10,203 bases of DNA, from assembly GCA_903867275.1 (NCBI GenBank), contig CAIPQY010000412.1, positions 1-10,203 on the forward strand, given 5' to 3'. The notes beneath the pieces were generated by a model. It was not told the origin of the DNA and did not search any database. It saw only the letters and a program-made list of their open reading frames with translations. This DNA comes from an uncultured bacterium. Lineage in GTDB: Bacteria; Planctomycetota; Phycisphaerae; Phycisphaerales; SM1A02. Every line of letters starts with the position of its first letter. Position 1 is the stretch's first letter. The translations under genes were made by a program, and so were the position numbers. Positions 1 through 7,418 of the stretch are shown here, piece by piece.

Positions 1-305
1 AGGTCGCGAACCGCCGAGTGCTCCAGGCGGCTGGTCACCAGCACGCGTCGTCGTGTGCCTGCGAGCGCGCCGCGGATGGCCAGGTCAGCAGACTCCGTTC
101 CTCCGCTGGTGAACACAACCTCGCGGTCGGTGCAGCCCAGCAGCTGCGCCACCTCGCTGCGGGCGAGTTCCACCTGATGCCGTGCAGCCTGGCCCGGGCG
201 GTGGATCGAGCTGGGATTGGCCCAGGTGCGCTCAAGCGACGCCTGCACGGCGTGCACCACCTCGGGCAGCGGCTGCGTGGTGGCATTGGCGTCCAGGTAG
301 ATCAC
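1..305 (-). CDS. Cysteine desulfurase, NifS/IscS family (N-terminal part, cut by window edge)
   Basis: This is the N-terminal 101 codons of a PLP-dependent cysteine desulfurase. The family removes sulfur from L-cysteine as an enzyme persulfide, for iron-sulfur clusters or tRNA thiolation, in the cytoplasm. The first residues read (V/M)IYLDANATTQPLPEVV, the family's usual opening. NPSSIHRPGQAAR follows at about 30-42, the PLP-phosphate loop TSGGTES at 66-72, and LEHSAV at 94-99 with the His that stacks on PLP. The start is GTG at 305; an in-frame stop lies just upstream (315-317), so no longer start is possible. No clear ribosome binding site is visible. The catalytic Cys and the PLP-binding Lys would lie outside the window, so NifS, IscS and SufS-like subgroups cannot be fully separated, though the opening favours NifS/IscS over SufS. 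It follows the tRNA-Leu terminator on the same strand, and I see no obvious promoter of its own. Confidence 0.9.
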   Translation of the reverse strand, partial: MIYLDANATTQPLPEVVHAVQASLERTWANPSSIHRPGQAARHQVELARSEVAQLLGCTDREVVFTSGGTESADLAIRGALAGTRRRVLVTSRLEHSAVRD

Positions 306-335
306 GCAACGAGTCTACGAAGCCCGAAAAGCGAA

Positions 336-363
336 GCGGGCCCGACCTTTCGATCGGGCCCGC
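336..363 (-). terminator. Intrinsic terminator after tRNA-Leu
   Basis: A perfect 10-bp inverted repeat, GCGGGCCCGA and TCGGGCCCGC, encloses an 8-base loop. Read on the minus strand it begins 5 bases after the tRNA discriminator base and is followed by TTCGCTTTT, a moderate U tract. Position and symmetry fit a Rho-independent terminator for the tRNA. The U tract is interrupted, so some read-through into the cysteine desulfurase gene is possible. Confidence 0.75.
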
Positions 364-368
364 CGTCA

Positions 369-452
369 TGCGGATGAGAGGAATCGAACCTCCACGGGAG
401 TTACCCCACAAGAACCTGAATCTTGCGCGTCTGCCAGTTCCGCCACATCCGC
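369..452 (-). tRNA. tRNA-Leu, anticodon CAG
   Basis: The minus strand from 452 to 369 folds as an 84-base type II tRNA. The acceptor stem is GCGGATG paired with CATCCGC, with discriminator A at 369. The anticodon arm is CAAGA-TTCAGGT-TCTTG, giving anticodon CAG, which reads the leucine codon CUG. The long variable arm is TGGGGTAACTCCCG-like, as expected for a leucine tRNA, and the T arm contains GGTTCGATTCC. The 3' CCA is not encoded (TGA follows the discriminator), so it must be added by a CCA-adding enzyme. CUG is a heavily used codon in GC-rich genomes such as this one. The gene lies 45 bases after the rpoD stop and is followed by its own terminator. Confidence 0.96.
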
Positions 453-462
453 GGGGTCGCGA

Positions 463-468
463 ATGATA
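463..468 (-). promoter_or_regulatory. Possible -10 box for tRNA-Leu
   Basis: TATCAT on the minus strand matches the sigma-70 -10 consensus at five of six positions. It lies 10 bases before the mature tRNA 5' end in the short rpoD-tRNA gap. I find no good -35 element at 16-18 bases, so this may be a weak promoter or chance, and the tRNA may instead be co-transcribed with rpoD. Confidence 0.35.
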
Positions 469-497
469 GGGGCTCTGGCCGGAACACGCCAGCGGGG

Positions 498-2423
498 TCA
501 TTCGTCGGTGAACTCGTCCTCGATCAGGGGTGCGTCGGCCAGCTCGACCTCTGGCAGTTCCAGGTTCTCGGTGCCGGGCAGGAAGGCCGCCAGACGCTGC
601 CGCCGCACGGGGTGCTGCAGCTTGCGGATGGCCTTGCTTTCCACCTGACGCACGCGCTCGCGGGTCACCTTGAAGATGCGGCCCACCTCTTCCAGCGTGT
701 AGGTGTGTCCGTCGCCCACACCGTCGGCGATGCCGTAGCGCAGCTTCAGGATCTCGCGCTCGCGGTAGGTGAGCGTCTTCAGCAGGTCGTTGATGCGACC
801 TCGCAGCAGCTCGTTGCTCGCGCTTTCGTGCGGGCTCTCCTGCGATTCGTCCTCGATGAAGTCGCCGAAGTGGCTGTCCTCGCTCTCGCCCACCGGTCGG
901 TCGAGCGAGATCGGGTGACGGCTGATCTTCATCACGCGGCGCACTTCCTCCATGGGCATCTTCGCCTTGATGGCGATCTCTTCCACGGTGGGCTCGCGAC
1001 CGAGATCCTGCAGCAGGTGCTTCTGGATGTTGCGAAGCTTGCTCATGGTCTCGATCATGTGCACCGGCACGCGGATGGTGCGGGCATGGTCGGCGATGGC
1101 ACGGGTGATGGCCTGACGGATCCACCACGTGGCGTAGGTGCTGAACTTGTAGCCACGCTTGTACTCGTACTTGTCCACCGCGCGCATGAGGCCGGTGTTG
1201 CCTTCCTGGATGATGTCCAGGAAGGGCAGGCCGCGGTTGCGGTACTTCTTGGCGATGCTGACCACCAGGCGCAGGTTGCCGCCCGAAAGGTCGCGCTTGG
1301 CCTGCTCGTACTCGCCGAACACGCGCAGGATGGCCTTCATGCGGGCCTCCAGCTCGGTGGGCTCCTCGTAGATGAGCGAGCGCAGGCCGCTGACCTCTTC
1401 TCGCATGGCCACCACATCCTCGGGATCGAAGCGATCGGGGTTGCGCGTGGCCTTCTGCAGCATCTTCTGCAGCTCGAGCAGCTTGCGATGGATGGCCTGC
1501 ATCTTGCGCATCAGCGGCTGGATGCGGCCGGTGCGCAGGCAGCACTCCTCGAGCAGGGTGGCCACGCGGCGGCGACGCAGCGACAGCTCCACCTTGATCT
1601 CGGCCTTGCGCTCGTCGCTCACGGCCGGGTTGTCGAGCTGCGACCACTGCTTCTCGTTGATGTCGAGCAGCTTGGTGATGGTCTCCACGTTCACCGGGAT
1701 GCGCGCGGCGATCTTGTCCTTGGCATTCACCTCGGCGGTGCTGATGCGCATGGTGCGGTCGAAGGGCAGCTGGCCGGCATGCACCAGACGCAGCGTCTCC
1801 ACGGCCTGACGCGCCACGTAGTCGCTCTCCAGCGTCTTGCGACGGAAGATCATGCGCGTGGTCTCGATCTTCTTCGCCAGACGGATCTCCTGCTCGCGGG
1901 TGAGCAGGGGAATGGTGCCCATCTGCGTGAGGTACATGCGGATGGGATCGTCGATGCGCTTGGAACCCTGCTCGGCGAGCGCCTGCTCGACCACTGCCTG
2001 GGCCTCTGCGTCATCGAGGATGTCATCATCCATGTCCTCCTCGTCCGGGCCTTCCTCGCCGTCGGCCTTCTTGGCCTTGACGGGCTTGGCCGGCTTCACG
2101 GGCTTGGGTGCCGGCACCGGCGCGATGGCCGCGGGCACGTGCTTCTCGCGCTGGCGGCTCTTGGGCTCGTCGCGCTGGAACTTGAGGTTGGTCTGCAGCG
2201 GGGCGTAGAACTTGATCCACTGGTTGCGCCGCATCTCGGGCTCGTCGACCATCTCGATGCCGAGCTCGTTGATGAGCACGAACAGCTCGTCGATCTTCTC
2301 GGGATCGACGAACTCGTCTGGCAGGCAGGTGTTCAGCTCCTCGTAGCAGATCCACTTGCGGCGGCTGCCAACTTCCACGAGGCGCTTCAAAACCTTGTCA
2401 AGATCGGTGACGGCGAGGCTCAC
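498..2423 (-). CDS. rpoD: Primary RNA polymerase sigma factor RpoD (sigma-70)
   Basis: This is the housekeeping sigma factor that directs RNA polymerase to -10/-35 promoters, 641 residues. Region 1.1 spans about 1-75, followed by a Pro/Lys linker (about 100-120) and an acidic stretch (121-140). Region 1.2 is at 153-187 (DDPIRMYLTQMG). A non-conserved region fills about 188-355. Region 2 (about 380-455) includes LRLVVSIAKKYRNRGLPFLD and the -10-recognition helix YATWWIRQAITRAIADHART. Region 3 is at about 456-535. Region 4 (549-615) includes the helix-turn-helix VTRERVRQVESKAIRKL that reads the -35 box. The presence of region 1.1 and the size mark it as the primary sigma rather than an alternative one. 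The start is GTG at 2423, overlapping the dnaG stop as GTGA, with GGAG eight bases upstream. Odd points are a small insertion in region 4 (residues about 565-573) and a 26-residue acidic tail after region 4. Confidence 0.98.
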   Translation of the reverse strand: MSLAVTDLDKVLKRLVEVGSRRKWICYEELNTCLPDEFVDPEKIDELFVLINELGIEMVDEPEMRRNQWIKFYAPLQTNLKFQRDEPKSRQREKHVPAAIAPVPAPKPVKPAKPVKAKKADGEEGPDEEDMDDDILDDAEAQAVVEQALAEQGSKRIDDPIRMYLTQMGTIPLLTREQEIRLAKKIETTRMIFRRKTLESDYVARQAVETLRLVHAGQLPFDRTMRISTAEVNAKDKIAARIPVNVETITKLLDINEKQWSQLDNPAVSDERKAEIKVELSLRRRRVATLLEECCLRTGRIQPLMRKMQAIHRKLLELQKMLQKATRNPDRFDPEDVVAMREEVSGLRSLIYEEPTELEARMKAILRVFGEYEQAKRDLSGGNLRLVVSIAKKYRNRGLPFLDIIQEGNTGLMRAVDKYEYKRGYKFSTYATWWIRQAITRAIADHARTIRVPVHMIETMSKLRNIQKHLLQDLGREPTVEEIAIKAKMPMEEVRRVMKISRHPISLDRPVGESEDSHFGDFIEDESQESPHESASNELLRGRINDLLKTLTYREREILKLRYGIADGVGDGHTYTLEEVGRIFKVTRERVRQVESKAIRKLQHPVRRQRLAAFLPGTENLELPEVELADAPLIEDEFTDE

Positions 2424-4375
2424 GAGGGGGTCTCCATTCGGTGTGAATCCGCAGGAATCGTTCCAGCGGTTGCGTTTCGGGCGTCGCTTCGAACAGCTCG
2501 GGCGATCGCCCCGGGGCGGTGGCCCTCCCGGCGAAGGCGATCCATGACGGCCACCAGGGTGGTGTCATCGAGCGCTTTCCGGGAGGAAAGTGGCGTTTCC
2601 GCGCTTTGGCGGAGGATTCGGTCAAGGTCTGAGGCTGCAGCCTGCAGGCTCTGCAAGGCATCGGCCGACTCCATGCGTCGGCTTCCAGTTTCGTACAGCT
2701 CAAAGGCCAAAAGTTTGATGGTAGGCACGCCGGCATCGGCTCCGATGTCCTGCACATGGAAGGACTTACCAGACTCGATCCGGGCGGCCAGCAGGGTCCA
2801 CAGCTGGCGATGGTCGGGGTGGTCGAAGTGGTCCTCGGCGAAGGCCTCGGCCAGGGGCATGGAGCCGGCATCGCCGACAACCACGCGCACATCGGCTCGT
2901 TCACTCATGCCCAGCACGGCGGCGAGGAAGTTGCGCTCCGCGGTGTGGCGGGCGCGGTGGCGCGGCGCGGAGGGTGCTTCGGTCGCGGGGGCCTGCACCG
3001 TCACGGGGGCTTCGGTCGCGTTGGTCACGCGCGGCGCGGGCATGCTGGCCATCAGCGTGGCCACGGGCACCTTCACCATTTCCGACAGCGCGTTCAGCAC
3101 GAACTGCTTGCGCAGCGGATCCACGCTTCGGAAGCCAAGTTCGCCCAGCTTCTGCAGAAGTCCCTGCAGGCGCTGCTGCTGACCCGACATGCCGCTTGCG
3201 CCGCGCAGGTCGGCGCGGAAGCGGCGAACCATCCACGCCAACGCATCTTCGCCGGCCTCGATCGCCTGATCGAACTCGGCGCGTCCACCTTCGCGGGCGA
3301 GCAGTTCGTCGGCATCGAGACCATCCGGCAGCTTGGCGATGCGCACATCGATGGGCACGGCGAGGAATGTCTCCACGGCACGATCGGCCGCGCGCTCGCC
3401 GGCGGTGTCGGGGTCGAACACCAGCGTGATGCGCTCGGCCATGCGCTGCAGCGTGCGCGCGTGATCCTTGGTGAGCGCGGTGCCCAGCGTGGCCACCACG
3501 TTCTTGATGCCGGCGGCATGCAGCGCGAGCGCATCCACATAGCCTTCCACGATCAGTGCGTGCTTGGTCTCGATGATCGCGCGGCGCGCATGATGCAGCG
3601 CGTACAGCGTGCGACCCTTCGAGAACAGCGGTGAATCCGGGCTGTTGAGGTACTTGGGCTCGTCGCCTTCCTGCAGCGCACGGGCGCCGAAGGCGATGCA
3701 GTTGCCCAGCTCGTCATGGATCGGGAACATCAGGCGGCCGCGGAAACCGTCGATGGGGCCGCGCTGGCCCGGGCGGATCAGGCCGAGTGCCTCGAAGCTT
3801 TCGCGATGCAGCGTTTCGCCGCCCGCGTTCGCGTGCGACACAAGGCGCTCCACATGCTTCACCAGGTGATCCCAGCCCTCGGGGCTTGCGCCCAGCTCGA
3901 ACAACTCCACGGCTTCGGCGCCGAGTTCGCGCTTGGCGATGTGCGCGCGCGCCGTGGCGCCCAGGCGCTCATCGGCGAGGCACTTGCGATAGAAGCGATT
4001 GGCCGCCGCCATGGCCTTGCGCAGCGACTCGCGGCTGGTGGCCGGATCCTTGGGGCCCTCGTCGCGCAGGCCGCGCAGCTCGATGCCGGCGCGTGATGCG
4101 AGGTGGCGCAGCGCTTCTGGGAAGTCCATCTTGTGGAACTCCATCGCGAAGTCGATGGCGTTGCCGGCCGCGCCGCATGCGAAGCACTTGTAGAAGGCGT
4201 TGCCCTTGTGCGTGACCACCGACATGCTGGGGCTCTTGTCGTCGTGGAACGGGCACAGGCCCACATGCTCACGCCCCTTGGGCTTCAACGCGACATGCTC
4301 GCCCACGAGCGCCACCAGGTCGGTGGCTTCGAGAACGCGATCGCGATCGCTCAGGTTGGGCGAGAGGGAGGTCAT
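2420..4375 (-). CDS. dnaG: DNA primase DnaG
   Basis: This primase makes the short RNA primers for leading- and lagging-strand DNA synthesis, working with the replicative helicase. With the ATG at 4375 it has 651 residues. The N-terminal CHC2 zinc-binding domain shows CPFH at 41-44 and CFAC at 64-67. The catalytic core carries GFRGRLMFPIHD (210-221), KYLNSPDSPLFSKGRTLY (241-258) and a TOPRIM domain with the acidic residue of VEGYVDAL (E277) and FDPD (D321, D323), the metal-binding acids. A Pro/Ala-rich linker (about 450-480) leads to a C-terminal helical domain that in the family contacts DnaB. Length is slightly above the roughly 580-600 residues typical of proteobacterial enzymes. Start choice is uncertain: an in-frame ATG at 4417 would add 14 residues. 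Neither has a convincing ribosome binding site, and homology begins near SDRDRVLEATDLV, close after the 4375 start. Its stop overlaps the rpoD start by GTGA, as expected for the dnaG-rpoD operon. Confidence 0.97.
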   Translation of the reverse strand: MTSLSPNLSDRDRVLEATDLVALVGEHVALKPKGREHVGLCPFHDDKSPSMSVVTHKGNAFYKCFACGAAGNAIDFAMEFHKMDFPEALRHLASRAGIELRGLRDEGPKDPATSRESLRKAMAAANRFYRKCLADERLGATARAHIAKRELGAEAVELFELGASPEGWDHLVKHVERLVSHANAGGETLHRESFEALGLIRPGQRGPIDGFRGRLMFPIHDELGNCIAFGARALQEGDEPKYLNSPDSPLFSKGRTLYALHHARRAIIETKHALIVEGYVDALALHAAGIKNVVATLGTALTKDHARTLQRMAERITLVFDPDTAGERAADRAVETFLAVPIDVRIAKLPDGLDADELLAREGGRAEFDQAIEAGEDALAWMVRRFRADLRGASGMSGQQQRLQGLLQKLGELGFRSVDPLRKQFVLNALSEMVKVPVATLMASMPAPRVTNATEAPVTVQAPATEAPSAPRHRARHTAERNFLAAVLGMSERADVRVVVGDAGSMPLAEAFAEDHFDHPDHRQLWTLLAARIESGKSFHVQDIGADAGVPTIKLLAFELYETGSRRMESADALQSLQAAASDLDRILRQSAETPLSSRKALDDTTLVAVMDRLRREGHRPGAIARAVRSDARNATAGTIPADSHRMETPS

Positions 4376-4749
4376 GATCTGTTCAAAGCACCAGTACGCA
4401 GAATCGGCTCCATCCATGGAGTCCGACGCGGATCAGTCGAAAGACCTGCGAAGCCGCGACTTCGCCGATCATCCACCGCGCTCGTGCGTGCACGAGAGCA
4501 GGGCAGTTCGCCGAATGGACATACCTTCCCTGCAATCAGGGGGCGGTGACCACCGGCACGCGTGGACCAAAATCCGGGTCCGTGAATCCTTCGGCCGTGA
4601 GGTGCTGCTCCTGCATCGAGTTCGTGGGTCAACCTTGACCCTTCGATGACAAACGGAGCCGTGTGGCCGAAGGACGCGGAAAGTTACGCCGAATGGCGCG
4701 AATGTCAATGTTCGGTTAGCCAAAACGATTGAAATTCGCGTGCAAGACG
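4376..4749 (-). other. Gene-free leader region of dnaG-rpoD with several inverted repeats
   Basis: This stretch between the rpmB terminator and dnaG holds no convincing gene. It is rich in symmetry, read here by plus-strand coordinates. A 10-bp inverted repeat, TCCTTCGGCC (4587-4596) and GGCCGAAGGA (4665-4674), encloses the palindrome GGGTCAA-cc-TTGACCC (4626-4641). Further in are CGGTG-ac-CACCG (4544-4555), GCAGGG (4498-4503) with CCCTGC (4528-4533), CTCGTGC-gt-GCACGAG (4481-4496) and GCGAAG (4448-4453) with CTTCGC (4460-4465). If transcription begins near 4675, dnaG has a leader of about 300 bases containing these hairpins in order. I do not recognise a known riboswitch, 6S, SRP or RNase P RNA in it. 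Confidence 0.5.
4681..4708 (-). promoter_or_regulatory. Probable sigma-70 promoter for dnaG-rpoD
   Basis: On the minus strand a perfect -35 box TTGACA (4703-4708) is followed by a 16-base spacer and TAACTT (4681-4686) as a three-of-six -10 box. Transcription would start near 4675. The spacer contains a small palindrome, CGCC-gaat-GGCG (4687-4698). The position just downstream of the rpmB terminator and upstream of dnaG fits an operon promoter. The weak -10 keeps confidence moderate. Confidence 0.45.
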
Positions 4750-4778
4750 AAAAAACAAGCCGTGTCAAGGCTTGTTTT
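4750..4778 (-). terminator. Intrinsic terminator after rpmB
   Basis: AAAACAAGCC (4752-4761) and GGCTTGTTTT (4769-4778) form a perfect 10-bp stem with a 7-base loop. Read on the minus strand the G/C-rich part of the stem runs into a six-T tract (4755-4750), the classic Rho-independent form. It lies about 33 bases after the rpmB stop and separates the tig-clpX-rpmB run from dnaG-rpoD. The opposite strand has a four-T tail and would terminate less well. Confidence 0.88.
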
Positions 4779-4810
4779 ACGGACTTTCGAAATTCAGTTC
4801 GACCGTCGAA

Positions 4811-5071
4811 TCACTTCGCGGCCGAGTACACGGCCTTGCGACGCACGGGCTTCACAACCAGGCCCTGACGGATCGCACGCACGCTGGCCTTCACGCGAAC
4901 CGGACGACCATCGATCATGGTGGTCACGGTCTGCAGATTCGGCTTGAAGGTGCGCTTCTTGCAGCTGGTGGTCTTGATGCCCACGCCGCCGAGGTACTTC
5001 GCCTTGCCGCGACGCTGAATGACATTGCCTGAAGAGGTCTTTGCACCGGTGAAATGGCAGATACGCGGCAT
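4811..5071 (-). CDS. rpmB: Ribosomal protein L28 (bL28)
   Basis: This is a large-subunit ribosomal protein of 86 residues, rich in Lys and Arg. It starts MPRICHFTGAKTSSGN, matching the L28 opening (C-x-x-TG-x-x-x-x-x-GN). It continues with a KAKYLGGVG segment, RTFKPNLQTV (40-49; L28 proteins have a comparable F/L-PNLQ element) and VKASVRAIRQG (60-70), corresponding to the VSARALKSG-type element near the family's C terminus. It is longer than the 62-residue B. subtilis and 78-residue E. coli proteins, with extra residues around 20-40 and a basic tail. The ATG at 5071 is chosen because homology starts there and AAGGAG lies eight bases upstream; the reading frame stays open upstream without homology. 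It follows the methionine sulfoxide reductase gene by 74 bases and may have its own promoter. Confidence 0.95.
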   Translation of the reverse strand: MPRICHFTGAKTSSGNVIQRRGKAKYLGGVGIKTTSCKKRTFKPNLQTVTTMIDGRPVRVKASVRAIRQGLVVKPVRRKAVYSAAK

Positions 5072-5097
5072 GGGTAAGGCTCCTTGAAGAGCCGAGC

Positions 5098-5127
5098 AGT
5101 GTAGTGGAAGGGTCGGGGGGGCCGCAA
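5098..5127 (-). promoter_or_regulatory. Possible promoter for rpmB
   Basis: On the minus strand TTGCGG (5122-5127) is separated by 18 bases from TACACT (5098-5103), which matches the -10 consensus at four of six positions. Transcription would begin near 5091, giving a 20-base leader containing the AAGGAG ribosome binding site. The match is modest and the spacer is a C-rich tract, so co-transcription from the upstream genes remains possible. Confidence 0.3.
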
Positions 5128-5145
5128 GGGCTTTCCCGCCGGGAT

Positions 5146-5627
5146 TCAGGCCGAAAGTCCGGCCTGCCGCAGAAGGGCCATCAGGGCCTCGGCGTCGGAG
5201 GCGCCAAAGCTGCCCACCTGATGGCTGTCCAGGTCCAGCACGGCCCAGGCCTGCCCGCCCGGGCCCAGACAGGGCACCACCACCTCGCTGCGGTCCCGGG
5301 GGTCGCAGGCGATGTATCCGGCGCCCAGATCGGCCACGTCGTGCACCACCAGCGGCTTGGCGGCCAGCAGGCATTGGCCGCAGGCGCCGTGCAGTCCGAT
5401 GGGGCTGCAGGCCGGCTTGGGCTCACGGGCTGCCAGCAGCAACTGGGAGAGGTCGTTCGGGTCGCGCTCGTAGAAGCCGAGCCAGCTCACGCCTGTGGGC
5501 GCCAGATGCGACCACGCCGCGGTCACGAACGCCTGCATGCGGGCGGAGCGATCATGGGCGTGCACCAAACGCGTCGCAAGCTCGGACTGGATCAACGGCC
5601 ACGGCCGCGTGGCCGCGGGTGCCTGGC

Positions 5628-5631
<4 letters not shown>
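5146..5631 (-). CDS. Free methionine-(R)-sulfoxide reductase, GAF-fold (YebR/fRMsr type)
   Basis: This 161-residue single-domain GAF protein matches the enzymes that reduce free methionine-(R)-sulfoxide to methionine in the cytoplasm, using thioredoxin-type reductants. Diagnostic stretches are VSWLGFYER (48-56), GYIACDPRDRSEVVVP (105-120) and VLDLDSHQVGSFG (131-143). These parallel E. coli YebR GHIACDAASNSEIVLP and GVLDIDSTVFGRF. The three family cysteines are at C75, C84 and C109; C87 and C121 are extra. The spacing between the first two is one residue shorter than in YebR. Start is GTG at 5631, overlapping the clpX stop as GTGA, with AAGGAG five bases upstream, so translation is probably coupled to clpX. 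The pairing with clpX suggests a shared role in coping with damaged protein and oxidised methionine; that link is inference. Confidence 0.88.
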
Positions 5632-7028
<1,397 letters not shown>

Positions 7029-7118
7029 GGTGTGGTTCGCCTTCGGAGTATGACCCACGAGTCTAGCGATTCCAGCGGCAAAACCGCGGTTCGCGAATGG
7101 CGCGTTCGCGTGTGCGGG

Positions 7119-7406
7119 TCAGCGGCCCTTACCGGACGGGGAGGCCGACTTTGTGGCCAGTGCGCTGGCCTTCACGCGATCGATCATCTTGCGGCGCGCA
7201 CGATCGAACTCCTCGGGGCTGATCTCGCCGCGCTCCATCATGCGCTGCAATTGCTCCAGACCGAAGCCTTCGTCGATTGCGCCGCGCTTGCCAACCGCCA
7301 TGCGGCGTGTCCACGCCATGAGCAGCACGCCCACGAATGCCACAGCAAGCAGGCCGCCAAGCCATGGAAGCAGGGTGCCGAAGAGGTCGCCGGAGCGCCC
7401 TTGCAT
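7119..7406 (-). CDS. Small membrane protein with C-terminal SHOCT-like motif
   Basis: This is a 95-residue protein with one predicted membrane helix (about 9-32, LFGTLLPWLGGLLAVAFVGV onward). A short basic stretch follows, then GLEQLQRMMERGEISPEEF at 49-67 and DRARRKM to 74. That last part resembles SHOCT domains, short two-helix modules (typical form L-x-x-L-x-x-x-G-x-I-S-x-E-E-F-x-x-x-K) found at the ends of unrelated bacterial proteins, often with membrane segments. The tail is Ser/Lys-rich. By topology rules the basic residues after the helix should keep the C terminus in the cytoplasm. The ATG at 7406 lies 12 bases after the tig stop, so it is probably translated from the tig message; its ribosome binding site is weak. 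It occupies the slot often held by clpP between tig and clpX, but shares nothing with ClpP. No function can be assigned. Confidence 0.8.
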   Translation of the reverse strand: MQGRSGDLFGTLLPWLGGLLAVAFVGVLLMAWTRRMAVGKRGAIDEGFGLEQLQRMMERGEISPEEFDRARRKMIDRVKASALATKSASPSGKGR

Positions 7407-7418
7407 GCAGGTCGCCGA

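Noticed and set aside
475..492. CTGGC/GCCAG hairpin after rpoD as a terminator.
   Set aside because: Only five base pairs with an 8-base loop and no U tract; too weak to call.
423..3182. A 919-codon plus-strand open frame opposite rpoD and dnaG.
   Set aside because: Its product is rich in His, Leu, Ala and Gly with no recognisable domain, and it lies exactly opposite two unmistakable genes. Long antisense frames are expected in GC-rich DNA with strong third-position bias.
4469..4768. A 99-codon minus-strand frame in the dnaG leader.
   Set aside because: It runs through the predicted promoter and part of the rpmB terminator, has no recognisable motif and no ribosome binding site.
7029..7118. 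A separate clpX promoter in the 90-base gap after the SHOCT-like gene.
   Set aside because: TAGACT could be a -10 box but no -35 element lies at a suitable distance; read-through from tig is simpler.
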